Shown in pieces: positions 17,183-24,670 of a DNA stretch of 64,000 nt (position 1 is the stretch's first letter; each line of letters opens with the position of its first letter). The notes beneath the pieces were generated by a model. The model worked only from the letters and a program-made list of their open reading frames with translations, was not told the origin of the DNA and did no database searches. The translations under genes and the position numbers were made by a program. Source of the stretch: Pseudomonas sp. TH43 (GTDB lineage: Bacteria > Pseudomonadota > Gammaproteobacteria > Pseudomonadales > Pseudomonadaceae). The stretch covers positions 1,713,501-1,777,500 of the forward strand of contig NZ_JAEKFI010000004.1 in NCBI RefSeq assembly GCF_016650635.1, read 5' to 3'.

Positions 17183-18078
17183 AGGTTCAACAGTAAGTAG
17201 TGGTCTACGAGCAGGGCGATGAACAACAGGAACAAGTACCAGATAGAGTACTTGAAGGTGTTGATCGCCGCGTGCGGCCGAGTGCCACGGTACAGCACCA
17301 CGGCCCATTGCAGAAACCTTGCGCCCAGGCCGAGCGCACAAATCAGGTAGAGCGCGCCGCTCATGTGGATCACGTACGGCAGCAGACTCACCGCCAGCAG
17401 GGCGAAGGTGTACAGCAGAATGTGCACTTTGGTGTAGTGCTCGCCGTGGGTCACCGGCAGCATCGGGATGTCGGCCTTGGCGTATTCCTCTTTGCGATGA
17501 ATCGCCAGCGCCCAGAAGTGCGGCGGCGTCCACGCGAAGATGATCAGCACCAGCAACAGCGGTTCGGCGCTGACGTGGCCGGTGGCGGCAGTCCAGCCGA
17601 GCAGTGGCGGCGCGGCGCCAGCGAGGCCGCCGATGACGATGTTCTGCGGCGTCGCGCGTTTGAGGAAACCGGTATAGATCACCGCGTAACCCAGCAGTGA
17701 GGCCAGCGTCAGCCACGCCGTCAGCGGATTGGTGAAGGTCAGCAACAGGGCCTGACCGAGCAGCGCCAATACCAAGGCAAAAGTCAGCGCCGCCGCAGGT
17801 GAAACCCGGCCTTCGGCCAAGGGTCGTTTGTGCGTGCGCGCCATCACCGCATCGATGCGCCGATCCACCACATGATTGACCGCCGCCGCACCGCCGGCAC
17901 ACAACGCAATCCCCAGATTGCCGAACACCAGCACCGTCCATGGCACCCCGGCGCGGGTCGCGAGGAACATGCCGACCAGCGAGGTGATCAGCATCAGCAC
18001 CACGACTTTCGGCTTGGTCAGCTCCAGATAATCACGCCAGATCGCCTGATGCGGACGTTCGCCAATCAGAATCGCCAC
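17179..18078 (-). CDS. ctaB: Protoheme IX farnesyltransferase (heme O synthase)
   Basis: A 299-residue UbiA-family prenyltransferase that adds the farnesyl group to heme B, the first step to heme A. It is very hydrophobic with about nine transmembrane segments. The Asp-rich substrate motif NHVVDRRIDAVMARTHKRPL (about residues 67-86) and the second motif YTGFLKRATPQN are present. It overlaps ctaA by 13 bases upstream and the Sco gene by 4 bases downstream, indicating coupled translation. The product feeds CtaA, encoded next door. Confidence 0.94.
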   Translation of the reverse strand: MAILIGERPHQAIWRDYLELTKPKVVVLMLITSLVGMFLATRAGVPWTVLVFGNLGIALCAGGAAAVNHVVDRRIDAVMARTHKRPLAEGRVSPAAALTFALVLALLGQALLLTFTNPLTAWLTLASLLGYAVIYTGFLKRATPQNIVIGGLAGAAPPLLGWTAATGHVSAEPLLLVLIIFAWTPPHFWALAIHRKEEYAKADIPMLPVTHGEHYTKVHILLYTFALLAVSLLPYVIHMSGALYLICALGLGARFLQWAVVLYRGTRPHAAINTFKYSIWYLFLLFIALLVDHYLLLNL

Positions 18079-19145
18079 GGCGTTTCTCCTTTTATTGTGA
18101 TGGGCGCGGCTACGTGTTTACGCGGGCTCACGCGCCAACGGGCGAGCACCGGTTGTCTGACCCGGACCAGACTGGTGCGCGCGTGATAGTTGACCAGCAC
18201 CATGGTCAGCAACAGCGCCGCACCGCCGGCGTTATGAGCGACGGCGACCGGCAGCGGCAGATGGAACAGCACGTTGCTGATGCCCAGGGTGATTTGGGCG
18301 GCGAGGGCGGCGACGACCAATCCGGCCAGGCGCGTCATGCCGACCCCTTTCAATTGCCACGCCAGACCGAGCAGCACCAGCGTCACCAGCAGTGCGCCGA
18401 TGCGGTGAGTCAGGTGAATCGCTGTGCGCGCATCACTGTCGAGTTGCCCGCCGAGATAATTCGGGCCGATGTGCTGGGTCAGGTGAAAACCGTTGGCAAA
18501 GTCTGCGGGCGGCAACCATTGGCCGTGGCAGGTCGGAAAGTCGATGCAGGCGACCGCCGCATAGTTGGAACTGACCCAGCCACCCAGCGCGATCTGGCCG
18601 ATCACCAGCAACAATCCCGCTGTCGCCCAATACTGCAAACGCTTGGGCACGGTCAGCGCCGGCAGTACACCGGACAATCTCAGCGTCAGCAAAAACAGCA
18701 GACTCAAGGTCGCAAAACCGCCGAGCAAATGCCCGGTGACCACTTGCGGCCAGAGCTTGAGCGTCACCGTCCACATGCCGAATGCCGCTTGCGAAAACAC
18801 CACGGCCAGCAAAAACAGCGGCAATTTCAATGGCTGCCCCGGATGACGACGGTTGACCCACGCGCGCCCGGCCAGAATCGAAATGAGCATGCCGAGGGTG
18901 CCGGCGAAGTAGCGGTGGATCATCTCGTTCCAGCCCTTGTGCGCCACCACGGGCGAGTCGGGGTAATGCAGTTCGGCATGGGCCAGTTGGGCTTCGCTTT
19001 TCGGCACGCTGATAAACCCGTAGCAGCCCGGCCAGTCCGGGCAGCCCAGGCCTGCGTGGGTCAGGCGGGTGTAGGCGCCGAGCAGCACCACAATCAGTGC
19101 CAGCAAGGTGGCAAACAGCGCGAGGCGAAATCCAGGTTTGGCCAT
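18066..19145 (-). CDS. ctaA: Heme A synthase (COX15/CtaA)
   Basis: A 359-residue integral membrane enzyme that oxidises the C8 methyl of heme O to make heme A for the aa3 oxidase. About eight transmembrane helices are evident. Conserved His residues lie in YTRLTHAGLGCPDWPGCYG near residue 32, in KGWNEMIHRYFAG, in TGHLLGG and in HLTHRIGA, consistent with paired heme ligands. The Cys pair in CPDWPGC is also conserved. It overlaps ctaB and follows the hypothetical gene after 10 bases. Confidence 0.93.
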   Translation of the reverse strand: MAKPGFRLALFATLLALIVVLLGAYTRLTHAGLGCPDWPGCYGFISVPKSEAQLAHAELHYPDSPVVAHKGWNEMIHRYFAGTLGMLISILAGRAWVNRRHPGQPLKLPLFLLAVVFSQAAFGMWTVTLKLWPQVVTGHLLGGFATLSLLFLLTLRLSGVLPALTVPKRLQYWATAGLLLVIGQIALGGWVSSNYAAVACIDFPTCHGQWLPPADFANGFHLTQHIGPNYLGGQLDSDARTAIHLTHRIGALLVTLVLLGLAWQLKGVGMTRLAGLVVAALAAQITLGISNVLFHLPLPVAVAHNAGGAALLLTMVLVNYHARTSLVRVRQPVLARWRVSPRKHVAAPITIKGETPWRF

Positions 19146-19155
19146 GACGATGCCC

Positions 19156-19749
19156 TTATCCGATGTTCGACAGTTTCAGCAGGTGACGCAGGTCGTTGAG
19201 CAGATCCTTGCCTTTCACATTCGGCTCGTAACGCAGCACGAGGTTGCCGTGCGGGTCGATGATCCACAGCTGCGGCGCGGCTTTGTCGCCCGTGGTCTTG
19301 CTGAACGTGGTCACGTCCAGCGGGTAACGTTGCAATTGTGGATATTCGCGGCTGAGCTTGGCCTCGTAATCGGTGCTGACCGGTTGCGCAACGGCGAGCG
19401 CGTGGCTGGCGCGCCCGGCATCGCGACCCAGACCGATCTGAATCTGCCGCGCGAGGTAAACAAGCTGCTGGCAATCCACCGCGCAATCCTTCGGCGCTGT
19501 GACCAGCATCTGCCAGCGTTCATCATCAGCCTGCACGCCAAGGTCGGCGCGGGTCTGGCCATTGCCGATCAGTTCGCCGTGGTAGCTGCGGCCGTCCGGT
19601 ACCCAGAACTGTAATTTGTACATGCCGGTGGCGAGGATCATCGGGCCGATCACGCCGAGCAGGATCAGCAACAGTTGAATGCGTCCGCGACGACGGCTGG
19701 CGACAGGTTTCGCCTCAGACATGCTGGGTGGATTCATGGCCGTTCCCAT
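19156..19749 (-). CDS. Membrane-anchored protein of the oxidase assembly cluster (PA0111-like)
   Basis: A 197-residue protein with one N-terminal transmembrane segment (LLLILLGVIGPMILATGMY, about residues 26-44) and a periplasmic remainder. The start at 19749 is supported by AAGGAGAAACACC. The soluble part resembles a degenerate thioredoxin/SCO fold (LWIIDPHGNLVLRYEPN mirrors the Sco motif VDHSGNLAVIGPDG), but the CxxxC site is replaced by CAVDCQQLVY. It overlaps the SURF1 gene by 35 bases and precedes ctaA. Its exact role is unknown to me; an assembly function is inferred from context. Confidence 0.75.
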   Translation of the reverse strand: MGTAMNPPSMSEAKPVASRRRGRIQLLLILLGVIGPMILATGMYKLQFWVPDGRSYHGELIGNGQTRADLGVQADDERWQMLVTAPKDCAVDCQQLVYLARQIQIGLGRDAGRASHALAVAQPVSTDYEAKLSREYPQLQRYPLDVTTFSKTTGDKAAPQLWIIDPHGNLVLRYEPNVKGKDLLNDLRHLLKLSNIG

Positions 19750-20455
19750 GGTGTTTCTCCTTTGCGTTGTGCAAGCCCAAATAGACGTAGAGGCCGAGCA
19801 GGGCGGTGGCCATGGCGAACCACTGCACGGCGTAACCAAGGTGTTTTTCCGGGCCCATGGCTACCACCGGCCAATCGGCTTCGTAGCTGGCCGGGCCGGG
19901 TTCGGCGCGTAATTCGTAGGTGAAGCCATCGCGGTCGAGGGTTTTCCATAGCTTGGCGGGTTCGACGGCGGTGATGGTTTGCGGCCAGGTGCTGCTGACC
20001 GGATCGGCGTGGAGTTGGAAAGTGGCGCCGGGGGCGACGTAGACCCACGCATCGACATTCAGCGCCTCGGCGGGCGTGGTGAATTGCGGCGGTACGCGGC
20101 GATCCGGCCATGGCAGCCAGCCGCGATTGACCAACAGCCAGAGGCCGCTGCGTTGATCCTGAAACGGTTGCAGCAGCTCGACGCCGACCTTGCCGTTGCG
20201 CTGGCGGTTATCCAGCAACAGACTGTGCGCAGCATCGAACTGGCCGTGCAGGTGCACGCGGCGATAGGCCGGATCGGTACTGTGCGGCAACTCGGTGCTG
20301 GCCATCGGTTCGGCGGCGCGGCGTTCGGCGTAACTGGCGAGCAGGGCGGTTTTTTCTGCGCCACGGCTCAGTTGCCAAAAGCCCAGCGACACCAGCAGCG
20401 GCAGCAACAGCGCCACCACCACGGTCGGTATTACGCCCGGGCGGAAGCGCTTCAT
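19715..20455 (-). CDS. SURF1 family cytochrome oxidase assembly protein
   Basis: A 246-residue protein with two transmembrane segments, one at each end, flanking a periplasmic domain, as in SURF1/Shy1. Characteristic stretches are LGFWQLSRGAEKTALL near the N-terminus, YRRVHLHGQFD, LLVNRGWLP, and the C-terminal HLGYAVQWFAMATALL. SURF1 proteins assist heme A insertion into subunit I. It is the first gene of the biogenesis operon SURF1-hypothetical-ctaA-ctaB-sco and is divergent from the DUF2909 gene. Confidence 0.9.
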   Translation of the reverse strand: MKRFRPGVIPTVVVALLLPLLVSLGFWQLSRGAEKTALLASYAERRAAEPMASTELPHSTDPAYRRVHLHGQFDAAHSLLLDNRQRNGKVGVELLQPFQDQRSGLWLLVNRGWLPWPDRRVPPQFTTPAEALNVDAWVYVAPGATFQLHADPVSSTWPQTITAVEPAKLWKTLDRDGFTYELRAEPGPASYEADWPVVAMGPEKHLGYAVQWFAMATALLGLYVYLGLHNAKEKHHGNGHESTQHV

Positions 20456-20526
20456 GGCCGCGCCACAAAGTCAGTCGTTGCGATCGCTATACTCAACTGC
20501 ATCGCCTGTCCCCCGGAGTTCTTCCC

Positions 20527-20730
20527 ATGCTCAAAACAGCGATCGTCCTGATGCTGATTGCCACGGTGATCAGCCTGTTCAGCGGCCTGTTTTTCCTGGT
20601 CAAGGACGACAGCAGCTCAAATCGCCTGGTCATCGCCTTGAGTGTTCGGGTGGCCTTGGCCGCTGCCACCGTCGGCTTGATCGCCTGGGGCTTCTACAGC
20701 GGCCAACTGGTGTCCCACGTTACGTGGTAG
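20527..20730 (+). CDS. Twin transmembrane protein, DUF2909 family
   Basis: A 67-residue protein with two predicted helices (about residues 3-25 and 34-60) linked by KDDSSSNR. It is the only plus-strand gene inside the oxidase cluster. From memory a homologue lies at this exact place in P. aeruginosa (PA0109), so it is probably a real small membrane protein associated with the oxidase. Function is unknown. Confidence 0.8.
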   Translation: MLKTAIVLMLIATVISLFSGLFFLVKDDSSSNRLVIALSVRVALAAATVGLIAWGFYSGQLVSHVTW

Positions 20731-20800
20731 CTGCAAGCGGTCAGCTACAAGCTACAAGTTAGAAGCTTTACCGCTTTGAGCTTGAGGCTTGCCGCTTGCC
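20730..20800. repeat. Short AGCTACAAGCT/GCTTGAGGCTTG-type extragenic repeat
   Basis: The gap between the convergent DUF2909 and subunit III genes has short tandem and inverted copies of AGCTACAAG and GCTTGCCGCTTGCCGCT. It resembles low-complexity extragenic repeats common in fluorescent pseudomonads and may act in transcript ends. The call is weak. Confidence 0.4.
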
Positions 20801-20807
20801 GCTGTTG

Positions 20808-21695
20808 TTAAAGCACATAAACGAAGATGAACAAGCCGATCCACACCACGTCGACGAAGTGCCAATACCAGCTCGCCGCCTCGAAACCGAACTGGTGCTC
20901 GGCATCGAAGTGGCCCTTCATGATCCGCATCAGCATCACGAACAGGATGATCGTGCCGATGGTCACGTGGGCGCCGTGGAACCCGGTGAGCATGAAGAAC
21001 GTCGCGCCATAAATCCCCGAACCAAGGGTCAGGCCCAGCTCGTGGTAAGCGTGCATGTATTCCTCGGCCTGGAAACCGAGAAACGCACAGCCGAGCAACA
21101 CGGTGATCGCCAGCCAGATTTTCAGCGCGCCGCGATGGCCTTTTTTCAACGCATGGTGGGCGATGGTGATGGTCACGCTGGAGCTGACCAGCAGGATCGT
21201 GTTGATCAGCGGCAGGCCCCACGGGCTGATGACTTCTTTCGGTGGCGGGAACAGTTTCGGATCCGGGGTGTGCAGCAGCGGCCAGGTGAACTGGAAGTTT
21301 GGCCACAACATATGCGCGATGCCTTTCGGCCCTTCACCGCCGAGCGCCGGCCCGGAGATGTGCCGCACGTAAAACAGCGCACCGAAGAACGCAGCGAAGA
21401 ACATCACCTCGGAGAAAATGAACCAACTCATGCCCCAGCGGAACGAGCGATCCAGCTGCGAGCTATAGAGGCCCGCGCGGCTTTCCTTGATCACCGCACC
21501 GAACCAGCCGAACAGCATGTACGCCAGCAGCAGGCCACCGACGAAAAAGATGTACGGGCCGTGGGATTCCGGGCGCGCCGCCTTCAGGTCGTTGAACCAG
21601 GTCGCCAGGCCGTACACGGTGATGGCCATGCCGAATGTGGCGATGATTGGCCATTTGCTCTGGGCCGGAACGTAATAGTGCTCATGAGTTGCCAT
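20808..21695 (-). CDS. ctaE: Cytochrome c oxidase subunit III
   Basis: A 295-residue membrane subunit of the aa3-type oxidase with seven transmembrane segments. Typical elements are GMSWFIFSEVMFFAAFFGALF (first half), LLVSSSVTITIAHHALKKG and the C-terminal GFHGAHVTIGTIIL and ASWYWHFVDVVWIGLFIFVYVL. AAGGAGAACAATAA precedes the start. It is separated from the Cox11 gene by 25 bases and ends the coxBA-cox11-ctaE unit. Confidence 0.95.
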   Translation of the reverse strand: MATHEHYYVPAQSKWPIIATFGMAITVYGLATWFNDLKAARPESHGPYIFFVGGLLLAYMLFGWFGAVIKESRAGLYSSQLDRSFRWGMSWFIFSEVMFFAAFFGALFYVRHISGPALGGEGPKGIAHMLWPNFQFTWPLLHTPDPKLFPPPKEVISPWGLPLINTILLVSSSVTITIAHHALKKGHRGALKIWLAITVLLGCAFLGFQAEEYMHAYHELGLTLGSGIYGATFFMLTGFHGAHVTIGTIILFVMLMRIMKGHFDAEHQFGFEAASWYWHFVDVVWIGLFIFVYVL

Positions 21696-21720
21696 TTATT
21701 GTTCTCCTTATCGGGCACGC

Positions 21721-22272
21721 TCAACCGCCAGTGTTTACAGCCACTGGAGGATGTCGGGCGGTGATATCGAACAGCGTGTAGGACAGCGTCAGGTGCTTCA
21801 CATCCTTGGGCATGTCGCGGTCAACAATGAAGCGCACCGGCATTTCGATCTGCTGACCGGGCTGCAGCACCTGCTGGGTAAAGCAAAAGCATTCGGTCTT
21901 GTGGAAATACGCCGCCGCATTGCTCGGCGCGATGCTTGGCACGGCTTGTGCGCTCATCGGTTTGTCGGTGGGATTGCGCGCGATAAAGATCATCTCGTTG
22001 ACGGCGCCGGGGTTGGCGGTCAATTCGTCGTGCTTGGGGTAGAAATCCCACGGCATGTCGACGTTGTTGGTCGACAAAAACTGCACGCGCACCTGGCGCG
22101 AGGTGTCGACCACTTGCTCGCCCTCGTACTGCCCGGCGGTCTTGCCGTTGATGCCGAAGGCTTTGCACATCACGTCGTAGATCGGCACCAGGGCGAAACC
22201 GAAAACAAACATCGCCACGACCACGCCGAGCAGGCGGGTGACGAGTTTTTTCATCGAGACCGAGTCAGCCAT
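21721..22272 (-). CDS. ctaG: Cytochrome c oxidase assembly protein CtaG/Cox11
   Basis: A 183-residue copper chaperone that supplies the CuB site of subunit I. One N-terminal transmembrane helix (about residues 10-30) is followed by a periplasmic domain with the copper-binding CFCFTQQ motif near residue 130, preceded by FHKTE. The start at 22272 (MADSVSMKKLV) fits the family and has GGTGGAAGCC upstream. It is transcribed after subunit I but is separated from it by a 729-base gap full of repeats, unlike the tight spacing elsewhere in this cluster. Confidence 0.94.
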   Translation of the reverse strand: MADSVSMKKLVTRLLGVVVAMFVFGFALVPIYDVMCKAFGINGKTAGQYEGEQVVDTSRQVRVQFLSTNNVDMPWDFYPKHDELTANPGAVNEMIFIARNPTDKPMSAQAVPSIAPSNAAAYFHKTECFCFTQQVLQPGQQIEMPVRFIVDRDMPKDVKHLTLSYTLFDITARHPPVAVNTGG

Positions 22273-22300
22273 GGCTTCCACCCCCTATCGGTGATGCCTT

Positions 22301-22433
22301 TGTGGCGAGGGGATTTATCCCCGTTGGGCTGCGCAGCAGCCCTGAATCCAGCGCACACGGTCTGCCTGATAAATCTCGATCGCAGATTTTGGGGCCGCTG
22401 CGCAGCCCAACGGGGATAAATCCCCTCGCCACA
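22301..22433. repeat. REP doublet (class TGTGGCGAGGGGATTTATCCCC)
   Basis: Two long inverted REP arms, about 43 bases each (TGTGGCGAGGGGATTTATCC... and ...GGATAAATCCCCTCGCCACA), lie between the Cox11 and subunit I genes. The same class occurs at 52600-52731. The right terminus CCACAGGGG runs directly, in phase, into the minisatellite that follows. Confidence 0.92.
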
Positions 22434-22986
22434 GGGGGGTTGTGTGCATCCCCAAAATACCTGTGAACATCCACAGGGGGTTTGTGCGCAGCCAAAAAAT
22501 ATCTGTGAGCCTCCACAGGGGTTTTGTGTGCTTCCAAAAGATATCTGTGAGCATTCACAGGGGTTTTGTGTGCATCCCCAAAATATCTGTGAGCATTCAC
22601 AGGGGTTTTGTGTGCATCCCCAAAATATCTGTGAGCATTCACAGGGGTTTTGTATGCATCCCCAAAATATCTGTGAGCATTCACAGGGGTTTTGTGTGCA
22701 TCCCCAAAATACCTGTGAACATCCACAGGGGGTTTGTGTGCTTCCAAAAGATATCTGTGAGCATCCACAGGGGTTTTGTGTGCATCCAAAAGATATCTGT
22801 CAGCATCCACAGGGGTTTTGTGTGCTTCCAAAAAATATCTGTCAGCATCCACAGGGGTTTTGTGTGCATCCCAAAAGTATCTGTGAGCCTCCACAGGGGT
22901 TTTGTGTGCATCCAGAAAATATCTGTGAGCCTCCACAGGGGATCTTTGGGAATCCCAAGGAGATCTGTGTGCCTGTACACATTTCA
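22434..22986. repeat. 42-bp minisatellite, 12 full units plus degenerate ends
   Basis: The core CTGTG begins at 22461 and recurs every 42 bases without any indel up to 22923, with a decayed copy at 22965. Each unit contains the palindrome CTGTGAGCATTCACAG (or a variant), then GGGGTTTTGTGTGCATCC and an A-rich stretch ending in ATAT. Because 42 is a multiple of three, open frames cross it on both strands with 14-residue repeats; none has convincing start signals. It fills most of the gap between ctaD and ctaG and would be transcribed if these form one operon. Confidence 0.95.
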
Positions 22987-23001
22987 CCAACGGCTGGATA
23001 T

Positions 23002-24588
23002 TCATTTCACTTCCGGCGGTGTGGTGAAGGTGTGGTATGGCGCTGGTGACGGCACGCTCCACTCCAGGCCTTCGGCGCCATCCCATGGTTTGGCCGGTGC
23101 TGGCGGGCCACCGCGAATGGTCTTGATGACGATGAACAGGAAGAACAACTGCGTGGTGCCGAACATGAACGCGCCAATCGACGAGACCATGTTGAAGTCG
23201 GCGAATTGCAGGTTGTAGTCCGGAATCCGTCGCGGCATCCCCGCAAGTCCGACGAAGTGCATCGGGAAGAAGGTCAGGTTCATCCCGACGAATGACAGCC
23301 AGAAGTGCAGCTTGCCAAGGGTTTCGTCGTACATGTGCCCGGTCCATTTCGGCAGCCAGTAGTAGGTAGAGGCGAAGATCCCGAAGATCGCCCCCGGCAC
23401 CAGCACGTAGTGGAAGTGCGCGACCACGAAGTAGGTGTCCTGGTACTGGAAGTCCGCCGGGGCGATGGCCAGCATCAGCCCGGAGAAACCGCCGATGGAG
23501 AACAGGATCACGAACGCCACGGCAAACAGCATCGGTGTTTCGAAGGTCAGCGAGCCTTGCCACATGGTGCTAGCCCAGTTGAACACCTTGACCCCGGTCG
23601 GCACGGCGATCAGTAGCGTGGCGTACATGAAGAACAGTTCGCCCACCAGCGGAATGCCGACCACGAACATGTGGTGCGCCCAGACGATGAAAGACAGGAA
23701 GGCGATGCTCGCCGTGGCGTAGACCATCGAGGTGTAGCCGAACAGCGGTTTGCGCGAGAAGGTCGGGATGATCGAGCTGACGGCGCCGAAGGCCGGCAGG
23801 ATCATGATGTACACCTCGGGATGCCCGAAGAACCAGAACACATGCTGGAACAAGACCGGATCACCGCCACCGGCAGCACTGAAGAAACTGGTGCCGAAGT
23901 GGATGTCCATCAGCATCATCGTCACGCACCCGGCCAGTACCGGCATCACCGCGATCAGCAGGAACGCGGTGATCAGCCAGGTCCAGACGAACAGCGGCAT
24001 TTTCATCAGCGTCATGCCGGGGGCGCGCAGGTTGAGGATGGTCGCGATCACGTTGATCGCGCCCATGATCGAACTGATGCCCATCAAGTGGATGGCGAAG
24101 ATGAAGTAGGTGACGCTTTCCGGCGCGTAGGTCGTCGATAGCGGCGCGTAGAACGTCCAGCCGAAATTCGGTCCGCCACCGGCAGTGAACAGGGTCGACA
24201 CCAGGATCAGGAATGCCGCCGGCAACAGCCAGAAGCTGAAGTTGTTCATCCGTGGCAAGGCCATGTCCGGCGCGCCGATCATCAACGGGATCATCCAGTT
24301 GGCGAGGCCGACAAACGCCGGCATCACCGCACCGAAGACCATCACCAGGCCGTGCATGGTGGTCATCTGGTTGAAGAACGCCGGCTCGACGATCTGCAAA
24401 CCGGGCTGGAACAGCTCGGCGCGAATCACCATGGCGAACGTGCCGCCCAGCAGGAACATGGAGAACGCAAACCACAGGTACAGCGTGCCGATGTCCTTGT
24501 GGTTGGTGGTCAGCACCCAGCGCATCAGGCCTTTGGCGGGGCCGTGGGCGTGGTCGGCATGACCATGGTCATCGATTACAGCGCTCAT
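23002..24588 (-). CDS. ctaD: Cytochrome c oxidase subunit I
   Basis: A 528-residue catalytic subunit of the aa3-type oxidase with twelve transmembrane helices. Heme and CuB ligands are visible: MTTMHGLVMVFG (heme a His), FWFFGHPEVYIMILP with the cross-linked His-Tyr pair, VWAHHMFVVG (CuB His pair) and VVAHFHYVLVPG (heme a3 and heme a His). The K-channel Tyr is in HPEVY and a D-channel Asp/Asn region is present. AAAGGAGACCGGCC precedes the ATG. It lies 82 bases downstream of ctaC. Confidence 0.97.
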   Translation of the reverse strand: MSAVIDDHGHADHAHGPAKGLMRWVLTTNHKDIGTLYLWFAFSMFLLGGTFAMVIRAELFQPGLQIVEPAFFNQMTTMHGLVMVFGAVMPAFVGLANWMIPLMIGAPDMALPRMNNFSFWLLPAAFLILVSTLFTAGGGPNFGWTFYAPLSTTYAPESVTYFIFAIHLMGISSIMGAINVIATILNLRAPGMTLMKMPLFVWTWLITAFLLIAVMPVLAGCVTMMLMDIHFGTSFFSAAGGGDPVLFQHVFWFFGHPEVYIMILPAFGAVSSIIPTFSRKPLFGYTSMVYATASIAFLSFIVWAHHMFVVGIPLVGELFFMYATLLIAVPTGVKVFNWASTMWQGSLTFETPMLFAVAFVILFSIGGFSGLMLAIAPADFQYQDTYFVVAHFHYVLVPGAIFGIFASTYYWLPKWTGHMYDETLGKLHFWLSFVGMNLTFFPMHFVGLAGMPRRIPDYNLQFADFNMVSSIGAFMFGTTQLFFLFIVIKTIRGGPPAPAKPWDGAEGLEWSVPSPAPYHTFTTPPEVK

Positions 24589-24670
24589 GGCCGGTCTCCT
24601 TTACGTGAACAGGCGAGGTGATTCGCGGCGGCTGGCCGCGAACCGTGGCGGGTAGATGTGATAGGCCGGC

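Noticed and set aside
16547..17941. A 464-codon version of the Sco protein
   Set aside because: The extra N-terminal part overlaps ctaB out of frame and has no family features. The ATG at 17182 overlapping the ctaB stop is typical.
22434..22986. CRISPR array
   Set aside because: Units are contiguous 42-bp tandem repeats with no unique spacers and no cas genes nearby.
22265..23563. Repeat proteins encoded across the minisatellite (14-residue units such as AHKTPVDAHRYF)
   Set aside because: Frames are open on both strands because the unit is 42 bp. Starts lack ribosome binding sites and the frame runs antisense-like into ctaD in a wrong phase.
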